Positions 35,120 through 46,607 of a DNA stretch of 64,000 bases are shown in pieces (within the stretch, counting starts at the first letter, position 1; the number at the start of each line of letters is the position of its first letter). The position numbers and the translations under genes were made by a program. The notes beneath the pieces were generated by a model. The model was not told where the DNA came from, did not search any database, and saw nothing but the letters and a program-made list of their open reading frames with translations. The stretch is from Fomes fomentarius (lineage: Eukaryota > Basidiomycota > Agaricomycetes > Polyporales > Polyporaceae). The stretch lies in the NCBI GenBank assembly GCA_022606135.1, contig JABYQN010000006.1:2232001-2296000 (forward strand), in the 5' to 3' direction.

Positions 35120-36372
35120 GATGAGTTAGGCCGGACGGGAAGGGTGCGAAAGGAAGGACTGGAAGGGAGAGCGTAGGGTAAAGACCGACAGGGTAAGACC
35201 GGGGTCGAAGGGGAGAGCCCGAGGATGAGGGAGGAGGAGACCTGGAGGAGACCCAAGAGAGAGCCAGAGAAAGCGCGATAGCAACATTGATCACTTCTCA
35301 AGCCTTGTCCTCCGCCTCGCCCTCCTTCCTTTCCAGAACGCCCGTCCCCCGCTCTCACGTGGCAGTCCATCCATACTTGTCTGCATGGATCGACAGATCC
35401 CTCCGCGGCAACTCCACCAACACTCGCACCGAACAATGTCCACAACATCCATGTATGCACATCTCTCCCCATGGATGCCATCTACTTCCATCGTCATTTG
35501 ACAGCCAACCCAAGTCGCCAGTCTCCGCACATCCATTCACCGGTTTCCTGATCAACAGCTCTCGACCACTGCCCGTCGTTCTCCCACTTTGTGTCCTTCT
35601 CACCCATGTCATACAGCCTTTGGCAGTTTCTGGCTCCTGTTGTCCGAGGCACCGCAGCTGGTGAAATTCGAGACTCGAGAGGGCCATGGATCAGACGTGC
35701 TGTGAATCTGATCATGATGCGCAGATTCGGTTCGTGAGTAGGGTCGCCCGGCAATCTGAAATGTTCGATAGATCTCCATATCATGCCCCGCCTCTCGGAG
35801 CGCTCGTGATACCTGGGCGCTTCCACCCTCTGGACCAAGCAACTGTTGACCTTGAATCGATGTGTGGACCAAGTTTACATATACATGGGCTTTGGTTGTT
35901 CGTAGAAGACACTCTGCTCTTCCTTCCCGAGCCTCCGCCGCTCAGTGTGCATATCTCAAGCCGCCGCCGCCGCTCCTCGTTGTGTTCCTCAGATATTCTC
36001 GAGCCATTCTCACTGTCGTGGTTGATGAGATGCGTACGAGGATCCGATGACTCTGAGATAATGCACATATGTGCCGACCCCAGCACAGACTCGAGGTGCT
36101 TGCGCCCGTTTGTACTCGTTCATTCTGTCTGCCGACGTCCTCCGTCCTCACCCGGCGGTGAACCACTGCTAGCATTAGCGTCGGGAGGCGCGTAACTGGC
36201 GCGGTCACAGGGACTCCCAAACATGTCGGCCGAGCTCGAGTCCCTTCTCGTGACCCCACTTACGGCCCTCCCCATTCCCGCCCCGGGCACCCACGCCTCC
36301 TTATAAACCTGGAGGCTTCAACCGTGCACGCTTCCCACTCGTTCTACATCCTGCTCTCGTTCGCCGGTTACC
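35120..36372. other. 1.25-kb divergent intergenic region
   Basis: Lies between the aspartic protease and HOT start codons. It has a purine-rich (plus strand) stretch at about 35,130-35,270. Open frames on both strands at 35,290-35,870 lack recognisable motifs, and I do not call them genes. Confidence 0.4.
36302..36307 (+). promoter_or_regulatory. TATA box of the HOT gene
   Basis: TATAAA at 36302-36307, 66 bp upstream of the ATG at 36373, within a CCTCC...GGAGG inverted flank. Confidence 0.5.
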
Positions 36373-38517
36373 ATGTCGTCCGCTACTGCCTCTAGGAGCG
36401 TTATCAGGCGCCTCATTAGTGCTGCCCAGCACACAGCGTGCCCATGCCATGGCTGCCGGACCGGAGGTGCGCACAATGCCCTCCAGCAGATGAGGAAGTA
36501 TGCCACGCCCGTAGAGTCTCTGCCGGTCGAGAAGGAGTATGCGTTCGAGGTGTGTAACATGAGCCACGCCCCCGCGCGTTGTGTCGTGCATGGTTGAGGG
36601 GCCATGTTCATCCAGGTCGCCGCTGCCAACCTTCGTTTCGGTGAAGGTGTGACTCGTGAAGTCGGCATGGACTTCAAGAACATGAACGCTCGCAAGGTTC
36701 GTATCATACATGAATGAAGAGAGTATGCGAGACTCACACGCGGCACTCAGGTTGCCGTGTTTACCGACCCCAACGTTGCGAAGCTCCCCCCTGCAAAAAT
36801 GGTACGTCGCGCGTGCCCCCGGGGGTATCATAATTGTTGACTTCAAGGCTGGCTTCTAGGCCATTGCTTCGCTGGAGGCACAGCAGGATCTCCCGTTCGA
36901 GGTGTACGACCGCGTTGTTGCAGAGCCAACTGAAGCGAGTTGGCGGGACGCGATTGCCTGGGCAAGGAAGCATGACTGCAGCCACTTCCTTGCGTGAGTT
37001 CGCGGAGTGAGCAAATGCCGTGTCATGTCCGTTCTCATGATCATCATAGCGTCGGAGGTGGAAGTGTGATGGACACGGCGAAGGCCGCCAACTTGTACGT
37101 CCATGCGCATGTGGAATTTTCTTTAATGGATTGGAAGCTGACCCGTCCGATAGGTTCACCGTGTACAAGGATGCCGACCTATTTGACTTCATCAACGCCC
37201 CGGTGGGCAAGGGCTTGCCTGTACGAGAGAAGTTGCGGCCACTCATCGCAGGTCAGTCGCCAAGACCGTTCAGGCGAACTATGGCTGGCTCACCGTGTGT
37301 TACTAGTGCCAACGACTGCGGGAACTGGGTCCGAGACCACTGGTACTGCTATTCTTGACATCACTTCCATGGCCTTCAAGACGGGTATTGCCAACCGCGC
37401 ATTGAAGCCTATGCTCGGCATTGTGGACACGCTCAACACAAGAACCTGTTCGCGAGGTCAGAAGCTGCCATAACAGCATTTCTACGATAATTCATGACCT
37501 TCCCTGTTTCGCAGAATTGCACATAAGCGCTGGCCTCGATGTCTTGTTCCATAGTCTGGAGAGCTACACGGCCATTCCGTGAGTAGCGTGCTGCAATCAG
37601 AAACCACTTCTGACCGATCGGCCCACAGGTACAATGAGCGCACTCCTCGCCCTGCGAACCCTATTCTGCGCCCTGCATACCAAGGCAGCAACCCGGTAGC
37701 AGACATCTTCTCAATGTGGGCACTGCACACCACGGTGAAACACCTGCCACGGGTTGCGAAGAACCCCGATGATTATGAATCACTCTCTCAGATGCTGTAC
37801 GTCTTGCCGCAGTCCAATTCTTGATCCAATGGTTCAATTGGTGTTCAATCAGGCTCGCGGCGTCGTTTGCGGGTATCGGCTTTGGCAACGCCGGTGTGCA
37901 CCTTTGCCATGGGATCAGCTATCCGGTACGTGTCGGACGTGCAGTTGTCTCTCTGGCGGCGGTGGCGGTCTAGCAGTATTCCACTTCAGTCATATTGACC
38001 CATACGCGTTTCAGATCTCGGGCCTAAACAAGAAGGGTCCGAAGTTCAAGTACGCTGGGTACAACGTGGACCACCCCATCATCCCGCACGGTGTCACGTA
38101 GGTCTCAGATACCCGCCCATCGGGTACTTCAGTGGACTTACGCAATTTACTTGTTACAGCGTCGCGCTCCCAGCGCCCGCCGTCTTCCAGTTCACAGCGC
38201 CTTCTTCACCCGACCGGCACCGCGATGCGCTCGCCGTCTTCCGTGGGGTGACCTCGACGGACCCGTCGATCACGGCAATCCCGGACAGCGCGATCGGCGC
38301 GCACCTCTTCGAGGCCATCGCCCAGTTCCTCGACAACCTCGGCGTCCCGCGCGGCTTGAAGGCCGTTGGGTACACCAACGCGGACATCCCTGCTCTTGTC
38401 GATGGGACGATCCCACAGAGGCGCGTGCTGGATCTTGCGCCGGGTATCGGAGACGTTGCGGGTGAGGATGGGAGGGAGCACTTGACGAGGATCATTGAGA
38501 GCTCTATGGAGTACTGA
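36373..38517 (+). CDS. Hydroxyacid-oxoacid transhydrogenase, mitochondrial
   Basis: Iron-containing alcohol dehydrogenase family, ADHFE1/HOT type. It oxidises 4-hydroxybutyrate to succinic semialdehyde while reducing 2-oxoglutarate to D-2-hydroxyglutarate. The N-terminus ([20 protein letters not shown]) is a mitochondrial presequence. Visible motifs: [29 protein letters not shown], the nucleotide-binding [45 protein letters not shown], and the metal-binding region [15 protein letters not shown] plus [10 protein letters not shown]. About 470 residues over roughly ten exons. ADHFE1 normally has Asn-Thr-Leu near NTRTC; the segment here, [17 protein letters not shown], joins cleanly across an intron at 37456. 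Same strand as HIS6, 213 bp apart. Confidence 0.9.
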
Positions 38518-38646
38518 GCACCGTATTAGCGCCCGAGCTCAGGCTGGTGATGCGTGTTGAGGCCCGAATTTGCAATTGTACTGTAGTCATCCAGGGTACA
38601 TATAGCATCGTACTTGGAGTCGTATTCCTTGGTGTTCGTAAGGAGG

Positions 38647-38669
38647 GAGTCACTTGAATGTCATGAGTC
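38647..38669. promoter_or_regulatory. Gcn4/CpcA-like half sites before HIS6
   Basis: GAGTCA at 38647-38652 (TGACTC on the other strand) and TGAGTC at 38664-38669 each match six of seven bases of the general amino-acid control element TGASTCA. They lie 84 and 62 bp before the HIS6 ATG. Such short motifs also occur by chance. Confidence 0.35.
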
Positions 38670-38730
38670 CACGGCGCTAGAGGAGTTATCAGAATCTCTC
38701 CTTTCAGGTCGCAAATCTTATCCAGGTTCC

Positions 38731-40098
38731 ATGACGTCTGCTTCGTCCAAAGCATGTGCGACACTAGGACGCAAATCGCTCTTCCGCCCATGCATTGACT
38801 TGCACAATGGCGAGGTGAAGCAAATTGTTGGTGGTACGCTGAGCGATGACCCGAGTGGTCTCAAGACGAACTTTGTTGCAAGGTACGTTCATTTTGCTTG
38901 GGCTGGCCTAACTTGGGAAGCTCGTCTCTGACTTATTTGTTAATTCACTATCCTTCCCGACCATGGGTGCCGATGGATCATACGGGTGCAGTTATCCGTC
39001 CTCCTACTTTGCCCAGTTATACAAGAAACACGGCCTTGAGGGCGGGCATGTCATCAAACTTGGCCCGGGCAACGACCGCGCGGCCAAGGACGCCCTCGCT
39101 GCTTGGCCAGGTGTGAAACAATCCCTTGAATTACTGTGGTACCTCGTCGATGTACTTGTGCTGATCCACTAATTACTGGCGACAGGGCATCTGCAGATCG
39201 GCGGTGGTATCACTGCAGACAACGCGCGCGAATGGCTCGATGCCGGAGCAAGCAAGGTAACCCTCTTCCGTTCCTTGGTATGTGTGTGCCCAGAGAAAAT
39301 TGGCTGATGTATGTATGCATCGACTAGGTCATCGTAACGTCGTACTTGTTTCCCGACGGGAAATTCTCCCTCGAGCGGCTGCAGGCCGTCTCGTCAGCAG
39401 CTGGCAAGGACAGACTTGTGGTCGATGTAAGGTCGGGATACGAACGGGTTCGACCGCCAGCTTCCGCCGTTCTGTCGTTGATGAGATGTGTGCACGCTGC
39501 AGCTGCCGGAGGCGAGACGACAAGTGGCTCGTCGCGATGGACAAATGGCAAACGATCACGGACATGGAAGTTAGGAAGGGTGCGTGGGGTTACAACGATC
39601 CGTTCATCTCTTCACGGCATAGTCTGACTCTTAGAATCGCATGCACAGATTCTCTTGACCTGCTATCGGAACATTGCAGGTATGCGAATCATCGGTTAGA
39701 CATTGAGGCCGAAAGACTCATGTCTGGACGTCACAGTGAATTCTTGATCCATGCCGCCGACGTAGAAGGCCTGTGTCAAGGCATCGATGAGGAGCTTGTC
39801 AAGAGTAAGTGACTATTCTGCACCATATGTTCTGAGCAATGCTTAGCATTCACAGAGCTCGGAGAGTGGGTCAGCATACCCACGACCTATGCAGGTGGTG
39901 CAAAGAGCATATCCGATCTCGCTCTAGTCGGCCGGCTGTCCAACGGTAAAGTCGATCTAACATACGGAAGGTACGGCTGACCTCTGCGCTCACGGGCAAT
40001 CTCCACTCATGATCGTACAATGTAGCTCATTGGACATTTTCGGGGGCGCGCTGGTTAAGTTCGACGAACTCGTGGAGTACAACAACAGCATTCGCTAA
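38731..40098 (+). CDS. HIS6: Phosphoribosylformimino-AICAR ribotide isomerase (HIS6)
   Basis: Fourth step of histidine biosynthesis: Amadori isomerisation of ProFAR to PRFAR, on a (beta/alpha)8 barrel. The N-terminal phosphate-binding half has [20 protein letters not shown], with the catalytic Asp in CIDLH. Next: [40 protein letters not shown] and [20 protein letters not shown]. The fungal-specific signature [25 protein letters not shown] spans an intron. The C-terminal half has [20 protein letters not shown] and [15 protein letters not shown], ending [18 protein letters not shown]. About 260 residues in some eight exons. It is monofunctional, as in ascomycetes, not fused to other HIS activities. 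Confidence 0.92.
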
Positions 40099-40153
40099 TG
40101 AAGAGAGCAGCAACGCAATCGCCAGCACAGAACTGTATTCATACAATGTACGA

Positions 40154-41195
40154 CTACGCTGCCAAAAAGTCCGCCACGAGGCGCATGAATTTCTTCCTCT
40201 CTTCCCAATGCGGTGTGTGGCTCGACTCGGCGAAGGTGAACCACTTCACCTTCGGAATCGCCCTGAAGAATGGCACAACAGAGCTGTCTCCGGCTTCATC
40301 GTACGCGCCGTTAAGTAGCAGGGTCGGCACTCCGATGTTCTTCGCGTCTTCTATCATACTCCAATCCTTCAGCATGCCAGTGATGTGAAATTCGGATGGG
40401 CCATTCCTATATCAACAAGTGAGTCAGCTGTCCAGGAGATTGCAATTGCGAACCGATACTGACATGATGGAGTAGACCGTGTGATCCTTCTCCATCCATT
40501 CGAAACTCTGAAGGAGTTCGGCCGGCCAAGGATCGACGCGACAGAGATGCCGCTTGTAGAACACAACCATCGCATCCTGATACTCCTTGGAGTCCGTCGT
40601 CCCAGCCGCCTCGTGTTTGAGCAATGTGTCCTGGAAAAGGAAACATACATAAAATGGTCCTCGCCTCGTCGGATTGCGCCCGATGTGCACTTACGCGTAC
40701 ATCTGGTGGCAGCTTTGGAATCAGCTCCTCGTATGCCACCTTCTGGAACAGTCGTATCTCCGCTGGACTATCGGCGATGACGAGGCGTTTCAAACCTTTC
40801 GGCCGCCTCGATGCGTGACGAGAGGCAAGCATCCCGCCCCACGACTGTCCCAGGAGAGTGTAGTTATCCTGGATGTTGAGATGGCGGAGGAGGTTGTCGA
40901 GCTCGTCCAGGAACAGTTCTTCCCTCCAGAACGAGCCCGCATCTCCCGACTTCTCGGGGAGGTGGGTTGAGTTCCCGTTTCCGAGCTGATCGTAGAAGAT
41001 GACGGGGATAGAGTATATAGCAGCGAGATCGATGAGGGAGAGGATATAGTGGTGTGTGGATCCGGGACCGCCATGTATCGCAATGAGTGGGGTGATGCCT
41101 GAGCCGAGATCGCCATAGACCTGATACCAGGTCTCGCAGGGCTTCCCTGCGCCTGCATCGAAGGGCACTGTGCCTGTGCGAGTCGGGGTGGTCAT
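40154..41195 (-). CDS. S33-family alpha/beta hydrolase (proline iminopeptidase-like)
   Basis: Cytosolic serine hydrolase of about 300 residues. Oxyanion-hole motif: LIAIHGGPGSTHHY. Nucleophile elbow: LLGQSWGGMLASRHA (Ser). Acid: LLNGAYDEAGDSSV. His: AESSHTPHWEE. The HGGPG motif is the hallmark of prolyl aminopeptidases and fungal L-amino-acid amidase relatives; the exact substrate is not readable. Start taken at MTTPTRTGTVPFDAG (41195); an in-frame ATG at 41270 would add a short unrelated leader. Introns at about 40633-40700 and 40405-40470. Divergent from NDUFA12. Confidence 0.85.
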
Positions 41196-41654
41196 GGAGG
41201 AAACCAAGTTGGAGTGCAAGATGTTTCCAGCCGTAGAGATGTTGTCACGATGTAACATATACAACGGCATTCCCGCGTTTTCGAATTCAGGTCTATTCTG
41301 ATAATCAAGTCACAAGTGCCCATCGCGAAACCGGCCCGTGCGAGGTGTGCGGGAAACAACTTGAATTCCCCATGGCCAGCAGTGAGACTCTAGTAGTCGG
41401 ACTTGAAAGCCTTTTGAGAGATGTAGTGATCGCGCCGTGTGTTCTTGAGACACCATTTCGAGCTATTACTGAGCACGCACAAGTGACAGTGAGAGCCTTA
41501 GTCTACCGGACCCAATGCATTCGTCTTCTACGGCGCTGCCTTCGGACTCGGAGTCGGACTCGTTCAATCGAGAGAGCGCTTACGTAATCGGGCGTTGGCG
41601 GAGCGTTCGGGAGCAGCGCGCTGGACCATCCACCCTAACACTCTTGACACAACT
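41196..41654. other. Divergent promoter of hydrolase and NDUFA12
   Basis: About 460 bp. GAGTCGGAGTCGGACTCG, a short GAGTCG-type repeat, lies at about 41,549-41,566. No gene. Confidence 0.35.
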
Positions 41655-42312
41655 ATGGTCTCCCTCCAGCGGACTATACGCTCGCTTCGTCGTGTTGGGC
41701 TTCGGGAATGGTGGCGGCAATTGCAGTACATCGGTGATGCAAAGTCGGGAAAATTCGTGGGCAGGGACCAGTGCGTTGCGCCTAATGGTGTCGAAAAGGA
41801 CTGGACTGAGAGTTGCGTGCAGATTCGGAAACCGATACTACGAGAACTACAATCCCGAGGAGGAGGTTCCTGGTGCGCATACTTACAATAACTTTTGATG
41901 GAATGTATTCTGAGAGAGATCAATCACCAGGTCGTCAACGCTGGGTGGACTATGCTCAGGTATGTGATTATTGTGCCTTCAATGCTGCAGCGTAGTCAAG
42001 TACCATACACTGTTTAGCACGACTTCAACGCGACTCAAGTGCCTGCTGAATGGCATTCCTGGATTCACCACATCCGGAAGGACCCTCCTACCGAAGACAG
42101 GGTAGTTCAGAACCTCACTCCTCCATGGAAGGCGGTATGTACCAGTAACACTCTGACATTGCCCATCATTCAATTGTTCCGCCTCTTCGTCTTAGCCGTG
42201 GGTTGAGAACTTAACTGGCACCCGGGGTGCCTACCGCGCTTACAACACCACCCGTCCCAAGTACGAAGCCTGGGAGCCCAAGACCGCGTCGCGAGGAGAG
42301 TCATCGGTTTAG
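41655..42312 (+). CDS. NADH dehydrogenase (complex I) subunit NDUFA12
   Basis: Accessory subunit (B17.2/N7BM) of mitochondrial complex I, peripheral arm, matrix side. The N-terminus MVSLQRTIRSLRRVGLREWW leads into RQLQYIGDAKSGKFVGRDQ, then FGNRYYENYNPEEEVPG, RWVDYAQ, HDFNATQVPAEWHSWIHHI and RKDPPTEDRVV. The family signature is FGNRYYEN...HRWV...WHxWLH. The C-terminus has RAYNTTRPKYEAWEPKTAS. About 150 residues, normal. Introns at about 41771-41819, 41871-41930, 41960-42018 and 42136-42195. Confidence 0.92.
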
Positions 42313-42373
42313 AATACTGGGACGGCGATGCTTCATAACAGTATGAACGTGTGTATCCAATGCCGCTCAGCTA

Positions 42374-43941
42374 TCATACAGATTCTCCTCCTCCCATGAT
42401 GTCGTCCACCACGTATTCCGCGATTGCAAGACTCGACGTCAGCCCGGGACTCTCTATCCCAAGCAAGCTGATCATGTCTCCTTCTTTCTGCCCGTTCGCG
42501 TAGTCGCGGCGGAACACAAAGTCCTGGAATCCTGCACCTGGGCCCCCAAGTTTGGGTCTGATGCCACAGTAGTCGGGTTGGAAGCCATCAGGAGCGACGT
42601 TTGGGAGGTACTGTTTCACGGCGTCGTACATGAGCTGCAAGCGCGAGTCATCAGGTATGAGGTTCCGCTGCCAGAAGTCCGCATCTTCCTCATCCTCGCC
42701 TGGAGGGACTAGCCAGTCGAGGTCGGGCCCGAACCGAACCTTCCCCTGCATGTCCAATGTGAGGTGTGTACCTAGTGAATGGAAGGCATGGCTGTCTTTG
42801 CCAACAGATGGACATGGGTATATGAGATGGGACACATCTTTGATCCCTGGCCCTCGGTACGATGCGTATGAACCTCGGGCGAAGTACATGGGTATCCGCT
42901 TGTCTTCAGGGAGAATGGCGTTCAGAATGAGAGGCGCAGTGAGACCAGCGCAGTTGATTACTGTTCGCGCAAGAAGTGCGTCTCCGGACCGTCCCTCGGC
43001 GTCGCCAGTCACAAGCTGCACGACCCATCCGGGCTCGTCATTACTAGGGTCGATGCGAACGACCCTGGTGGAGTACACGAGCTCGCTATTGTCTGCCTCC
43101 ATTATCTCCTTCTCCAAGCTCTCCATGTACGTGTGCGAGTCGACGATACCCGTCTCGGGGCTCCAGAGGGCAGCGGCGATGAGCTTGTGTAGGTCCGGAT
43201 CGAGCTCTCTCGCCTCATCCCCGCTTATGAGTTTTGTTGGTAAGACGGGAGACTGAGTGGACCATGGATCAGAATGTGGAGGCCATAGGAGTGTCTGGGC
43301 TTTGGCGTGCAAGGACTCAATGTAGGGTCGCTGTTGCTCGAGGGCGACAACCAACTTTCCGATCTTCTTATGGGGTATGTTGTGTGTACGGCAGCGTTCA
43401 TAGAGTAGCGTTCGGCCACGGAGACATAGCCTCGTCTTGAGCGAGTTGGGCGGGTAGTAAAGTCCTGGGAAAGTGTGAGACGGTCGATGGCTTTCAGGTG
43501 CTTGAGCCCACCTGCGTGAACAACTTCAGAATTTCGAGAGCTGGAGACAATGTCACCATTAGCGCGCCATGATAAACACAATCCTGCCGGATGACTCACC
43601 TCGTTTCTTCGCCTGCTATGTGGTGCCTCTCGACGAGGTATGTGGACTTGTCGGGAAACTTTCGACCAAGTCTCTCCGCAATTGCAAGACCAACGACACC
43701 TGGACATACACGTCAGAGGCAGCAGTGTGAACCTAAGAGGGCGGACCTGCCTCCTCCAACAATGAGATGATCGACAGCACCCTCTGGAGTCTGCACATAA
43801 CCAGGTCCAGTCAAGGTGAGCAATGATGACTTGGAAGTTGTGAAGCCCAAGCCTAAGCTTGACCGCGCACAACCTCACACTCACTTTGAACATGAATCTT
43901 TTCTGCCCATTTAAAGCAGCACGTAAACCTTTCAACTGCAT
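42374..43941 (-). CDS. L-2-hydroxyglutarate dehydrogenase, mitochondrial
   Basis: FAD-dependent oxidoreductase that oxidises L-2-hydroxyglutarate to 2-oxoglutarate, a metabolite-repair reaction. Start MQLKGLRAALNGQKRFMFK is basic and fits a mitochondrial presequence. FAD Rossmann motif VDHLIVGGG/VVGLAIAERLG is split by an intron. Then GEETSSRNSEVVHAG and YPPNSLKTRLCLRG, which are typical of L2HGDH. The last exon (up to 43354) carries LWSPETGIVDSHTYMESLEK, TVINCAGLTAP, the substrate segment YFARGSYASYRGP, and the C-terminal FAD contact DYCGIRPKLGGPGAGFQDF with GIESPGLTSSLAIAEYV. About 430 residues. It shares a 300-bp divergent promoter with the CNS1 gene. Confidence 0.88.
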
Positions 43942-44114
43942 CGCTGCGTGAGAGATGCAGAGTGAGATGAGTCCAGTCCAAGGTTTGGCGGCGGGCGGCA
44001 CCATCGTGAGAGTCGGGACCGGTCCGATGTCCAGGTGCGTCATAGACACAGAAGATCAGATTGCCCGATCTACTCGATCGTCGTATCTTATCTCAAAGTT
44101 GGGACAGAGCTTGG

Positions 44115-44133
44115 GAACGTTCGTTGAACCTTC
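44115..44133. promoter_or_regulatory. Heat-shock-element-like palindrome upstream of CNS1
   Basis: GAACGTTC followed after TT... by GAACCTTC: GAA at 44115-44117, TTC at 44120-44122, GAA at 44126-44128 and TTC at 44131-44133. Four alternating nGAAn/nTTCn units are present with one extra base in the centre, 126 to 108 bp before the CNS1 start codon. HSF1 binds such arrays; its target here, an Hsp90 co-chaperone, makes biological sense. Confidence 0.6.
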
Positions 44134-44240
44134 GCGCCAACATCTCGGCCGTTTGCTCTGATTGTTCATCCTTATCCCTACCGTGTCCGTGTCGTACTGT
44201 TCTGCTTGGAACAAAAACATTGCTTTTGGGGCCACGCACC

Positions 44241-45502
44241 ATGACGAACTCAGACAACGTTCCACTGCCTCAGCCCATCCCTCTCGAAGAGAAGCTCGCG
44301 GCCTTCGACAACGTTCCGTTGTTCATGAAGGCTCTCCCCGAAGACGGTTCGGAGGATGTCGCGATATCGGCGTTACAGGCTCTCGCGCATGAGGGAACTC
44401 CAGATGGTAGGTAAGAGCGCCGTCTTTTGGTTAGCAATGAATAGAGTATTGATACGCTACTGGTGGTAGAGGTCGCTCAAAACTTCAAGGGGCAGGGTAA
44501 CGACTACTTCAAGGGAAGGCGATATAGAGAGGCCCTAGGCTTCTATACTCAAGGCATAGATGCGAAGCCGGAGGACAAGACTCTGTTGGAAGCGCTACTG
44601 TGCAATCGCGCGGCATGCAATCTGGAACTTCGTGAGTACGAATCATTCTCTTGTTGCCTCTCTCGTGTGTTGAAAATTGCCTTGCAGAGAACTATGGTTC
44701 TGTGCTCCGGGATTGCTCGAGAGCAATTGTTGCCAATCCGCGCGCATCGAAGGCATACTATCGTTCCGCCTTGGCACTTATCGCTCTCGAGCGTTACGAC
44801 GAAGCTTTAGACTGCTGCGACCGATGTCTACACTTTGACAAGGACAATAGCGCAGTTCGGACCTCGAGGGAAAAAGCGGCAAAGTTGAAGGAAGCCAAAG
44901 AGCGCAAGGAACGAGAACGACAAGAGCGTGTACGACAAGAGCAGCTCAAGCAAGAAGGTCTGCGTGTAGCATTTAGGGTATAGTTCGTACCTTACCTCAA
45001 GAATCTCTCGCTCACTTCTCGGTAGGAACGAAACATTATAGTGAATTCTGTCCCCGACAATGTTGCAAAAACACCGTACGAACCTCACTTCGATCCTGAA
45101 GGTGCGACGGGGAGCAGCATGATCTTCCCCGTGCTCTTCATGTACCCTCAGTACGCGACGACGGACCTCATCTCCCACTTCCAAGAAGACACGCCCTTCT
45201 CTTCGCACCTCAGCGTCATGTTTCCGCCAAACGCGCCACAGCCTGAGTGGGACAAGAATGGGGAATACGTCGACGGAAATCTAGTCGTATTCGGGTGGAC
45301 GAAGCGGCGACGGTTACTCAAAATTGGGAAGAAGATGACACTCCGTGATGTGTGTAGGGCGGCGAGGGAGAAGGAGGGAGAGCCTAGGGACGGGCTTGAG
45401 ATGAACGACGGAACCTTGTCATTTGTTGTGTTGCCGAAGGGGGCGGAGGAACAGAAGTGGGTCGAGGACTTCAAAAAGACAAGAGAGTCGCAAAGTGTAT
45501 GA
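44241..45502 (+). CDS. CNS1: Hsp90/Hsp70 co-chaperone CNS1 (TTC4)
   Basis: TPR co-chaperone that binds the EEVD tails of Hsp90 and Hsp70. N-terminal LPQPIPLEEKLAAFDNVPLF is followed by three TPRs (about residues 60-175): NFKGQGNDYFKGRRYREALG, LLEALLCNRAACNLELR, SKAYYRSALALIALERYDEA. Then a charged helix rich in KER/QE, and the C-terminal CNS1/TTC4 wheel domain with FDPEGATGSSMIFPVLFMYP, SDLISHF-like TTDLISHFQEDTPF and LSFVVLPKGAEEQKW. About 370 residues. Introns after EGTPD, NLELR and LKQEG. The heat-shock-type element in its promoter fits its role. Confidence 0.9.
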
Positions 45503-45888
45503 CATGTGCTAGTACCTGAACTTGAAATTCAACAAGAATAGCCACAAATCGAGCACAATCCATGACCTGCGTCGAGCCGATAAGTATGTATTGAGTCCGA
45601 GGCGCTGAAGCATTTGTCTCTATTTGGCACCTCTCCCACGAGAGAACCTAAGCGCTCCCGAAGATATCTGCCTGAAGGCAAGCAACGGACACACTATCGA
45701 CGACGGCGACAGGTTCGGTGAGTGCCACTATGCTATTGTGCTGCACGATTGGGATGAAGAGGATGCTGGAGAAGTCGTTGTTTTGGGTCGGGAGGGAAAA
45801 TCGCTTTGGAATGGGATGGATTGCGAGTCTACGGTGTGGATGCTGACCAAATCTCGGCGTACCTCTACTAGGACCCTCAAGCAGCAAG
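45503..45888. other. Intergenic before eS7
   Basis: About 385 bp. A pyrimidine- or TATA-type element is not obvious. The open frame overlapping 45624-45947 is in another frame and has no motif. No gene called. Confidence 0.35.
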
Positions 45889-46607
45889 ATGTCCGTCCAA
45901 CACAAGATCTTACGCACGGCCAACGCGCCCAGGACTGCCCCCGATGAGACTGAGACTTCCGTCGCGCAGGCAATCATCGACCTCGAGAACAGCGCGCCTG
46001 AGCTCAAGGCTGAGCTTCGCCCCCTCCAAATATCTGCTGCCCGTGAAGTCGATGTCCGTGGTGGCAAGAAGGCCATCGTTATTTTTGTTCCCGTCCCCCA
46101 GTTGAAAGCGTTCCACAAGGTCCAGCAGAGGTAGCTTCTTATACCGTCATGCTGCGCGCATAGTCAAGAGGTACTGACGGGTGGATTTGCCCAGGCTGAC
46201 CCGGGAACTCGAGAAGAAGTTCTCTGACCGTCATGTCGTCTTCGTTGCCCAGCGTCGGATGCTGCGCAAGCCTACCCGTACCTCGCGTGTCAAGCAGAAG
46301 CGTCCCCGCAGCCGCACGCTCACGAACGTCCACGAGAAGATCCTCGAGGACCTTGTTTTCCCCACGGAGATTGTTGGGAAGCGGACGCGGGTGGCCGTTG
46401 ACGGCTCAAAACTCCTCAAGGTGTACGTTGCTCAGATGCGAGATTGCAAGTGCGAAGGGCCACTGCTGACGTGCTTGAATGTGTAGTTTCCTGGACTCCA
46501 AGGACGCGACTTCACTGGAGTACAAGCTTGACTCGTTCTCTTCTGTTTACCGCCGTCTGACAGGAAAGGATGTTGTTTTCGAGTTCCCCGTGCAGGCGCA
46601 GGAGTAG
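45889..46607 (+). CDS. RPS7: 40S ribosomal protein S7 (eS7)
   Basis: Small-subunit ribosomal protein of about 197 residues. Conserved stretches: [115 protein letters not shown], and C-terminal [16 protein letters not shown]. Exons 45889-46132, about 46195-46422 and about 46487-46607. The second exon start completes an Arg codon (AG|G). Start chosen at [15 protein letters not shown], the usual fungal N-terminus. Confidence 0.93.

Noticed and set aside
35287..35664. 125-residue plus-strand frame
   Set aside because: Pro/Ser/His-rich, no signal peptide or motif, lies in a divergent promoter.
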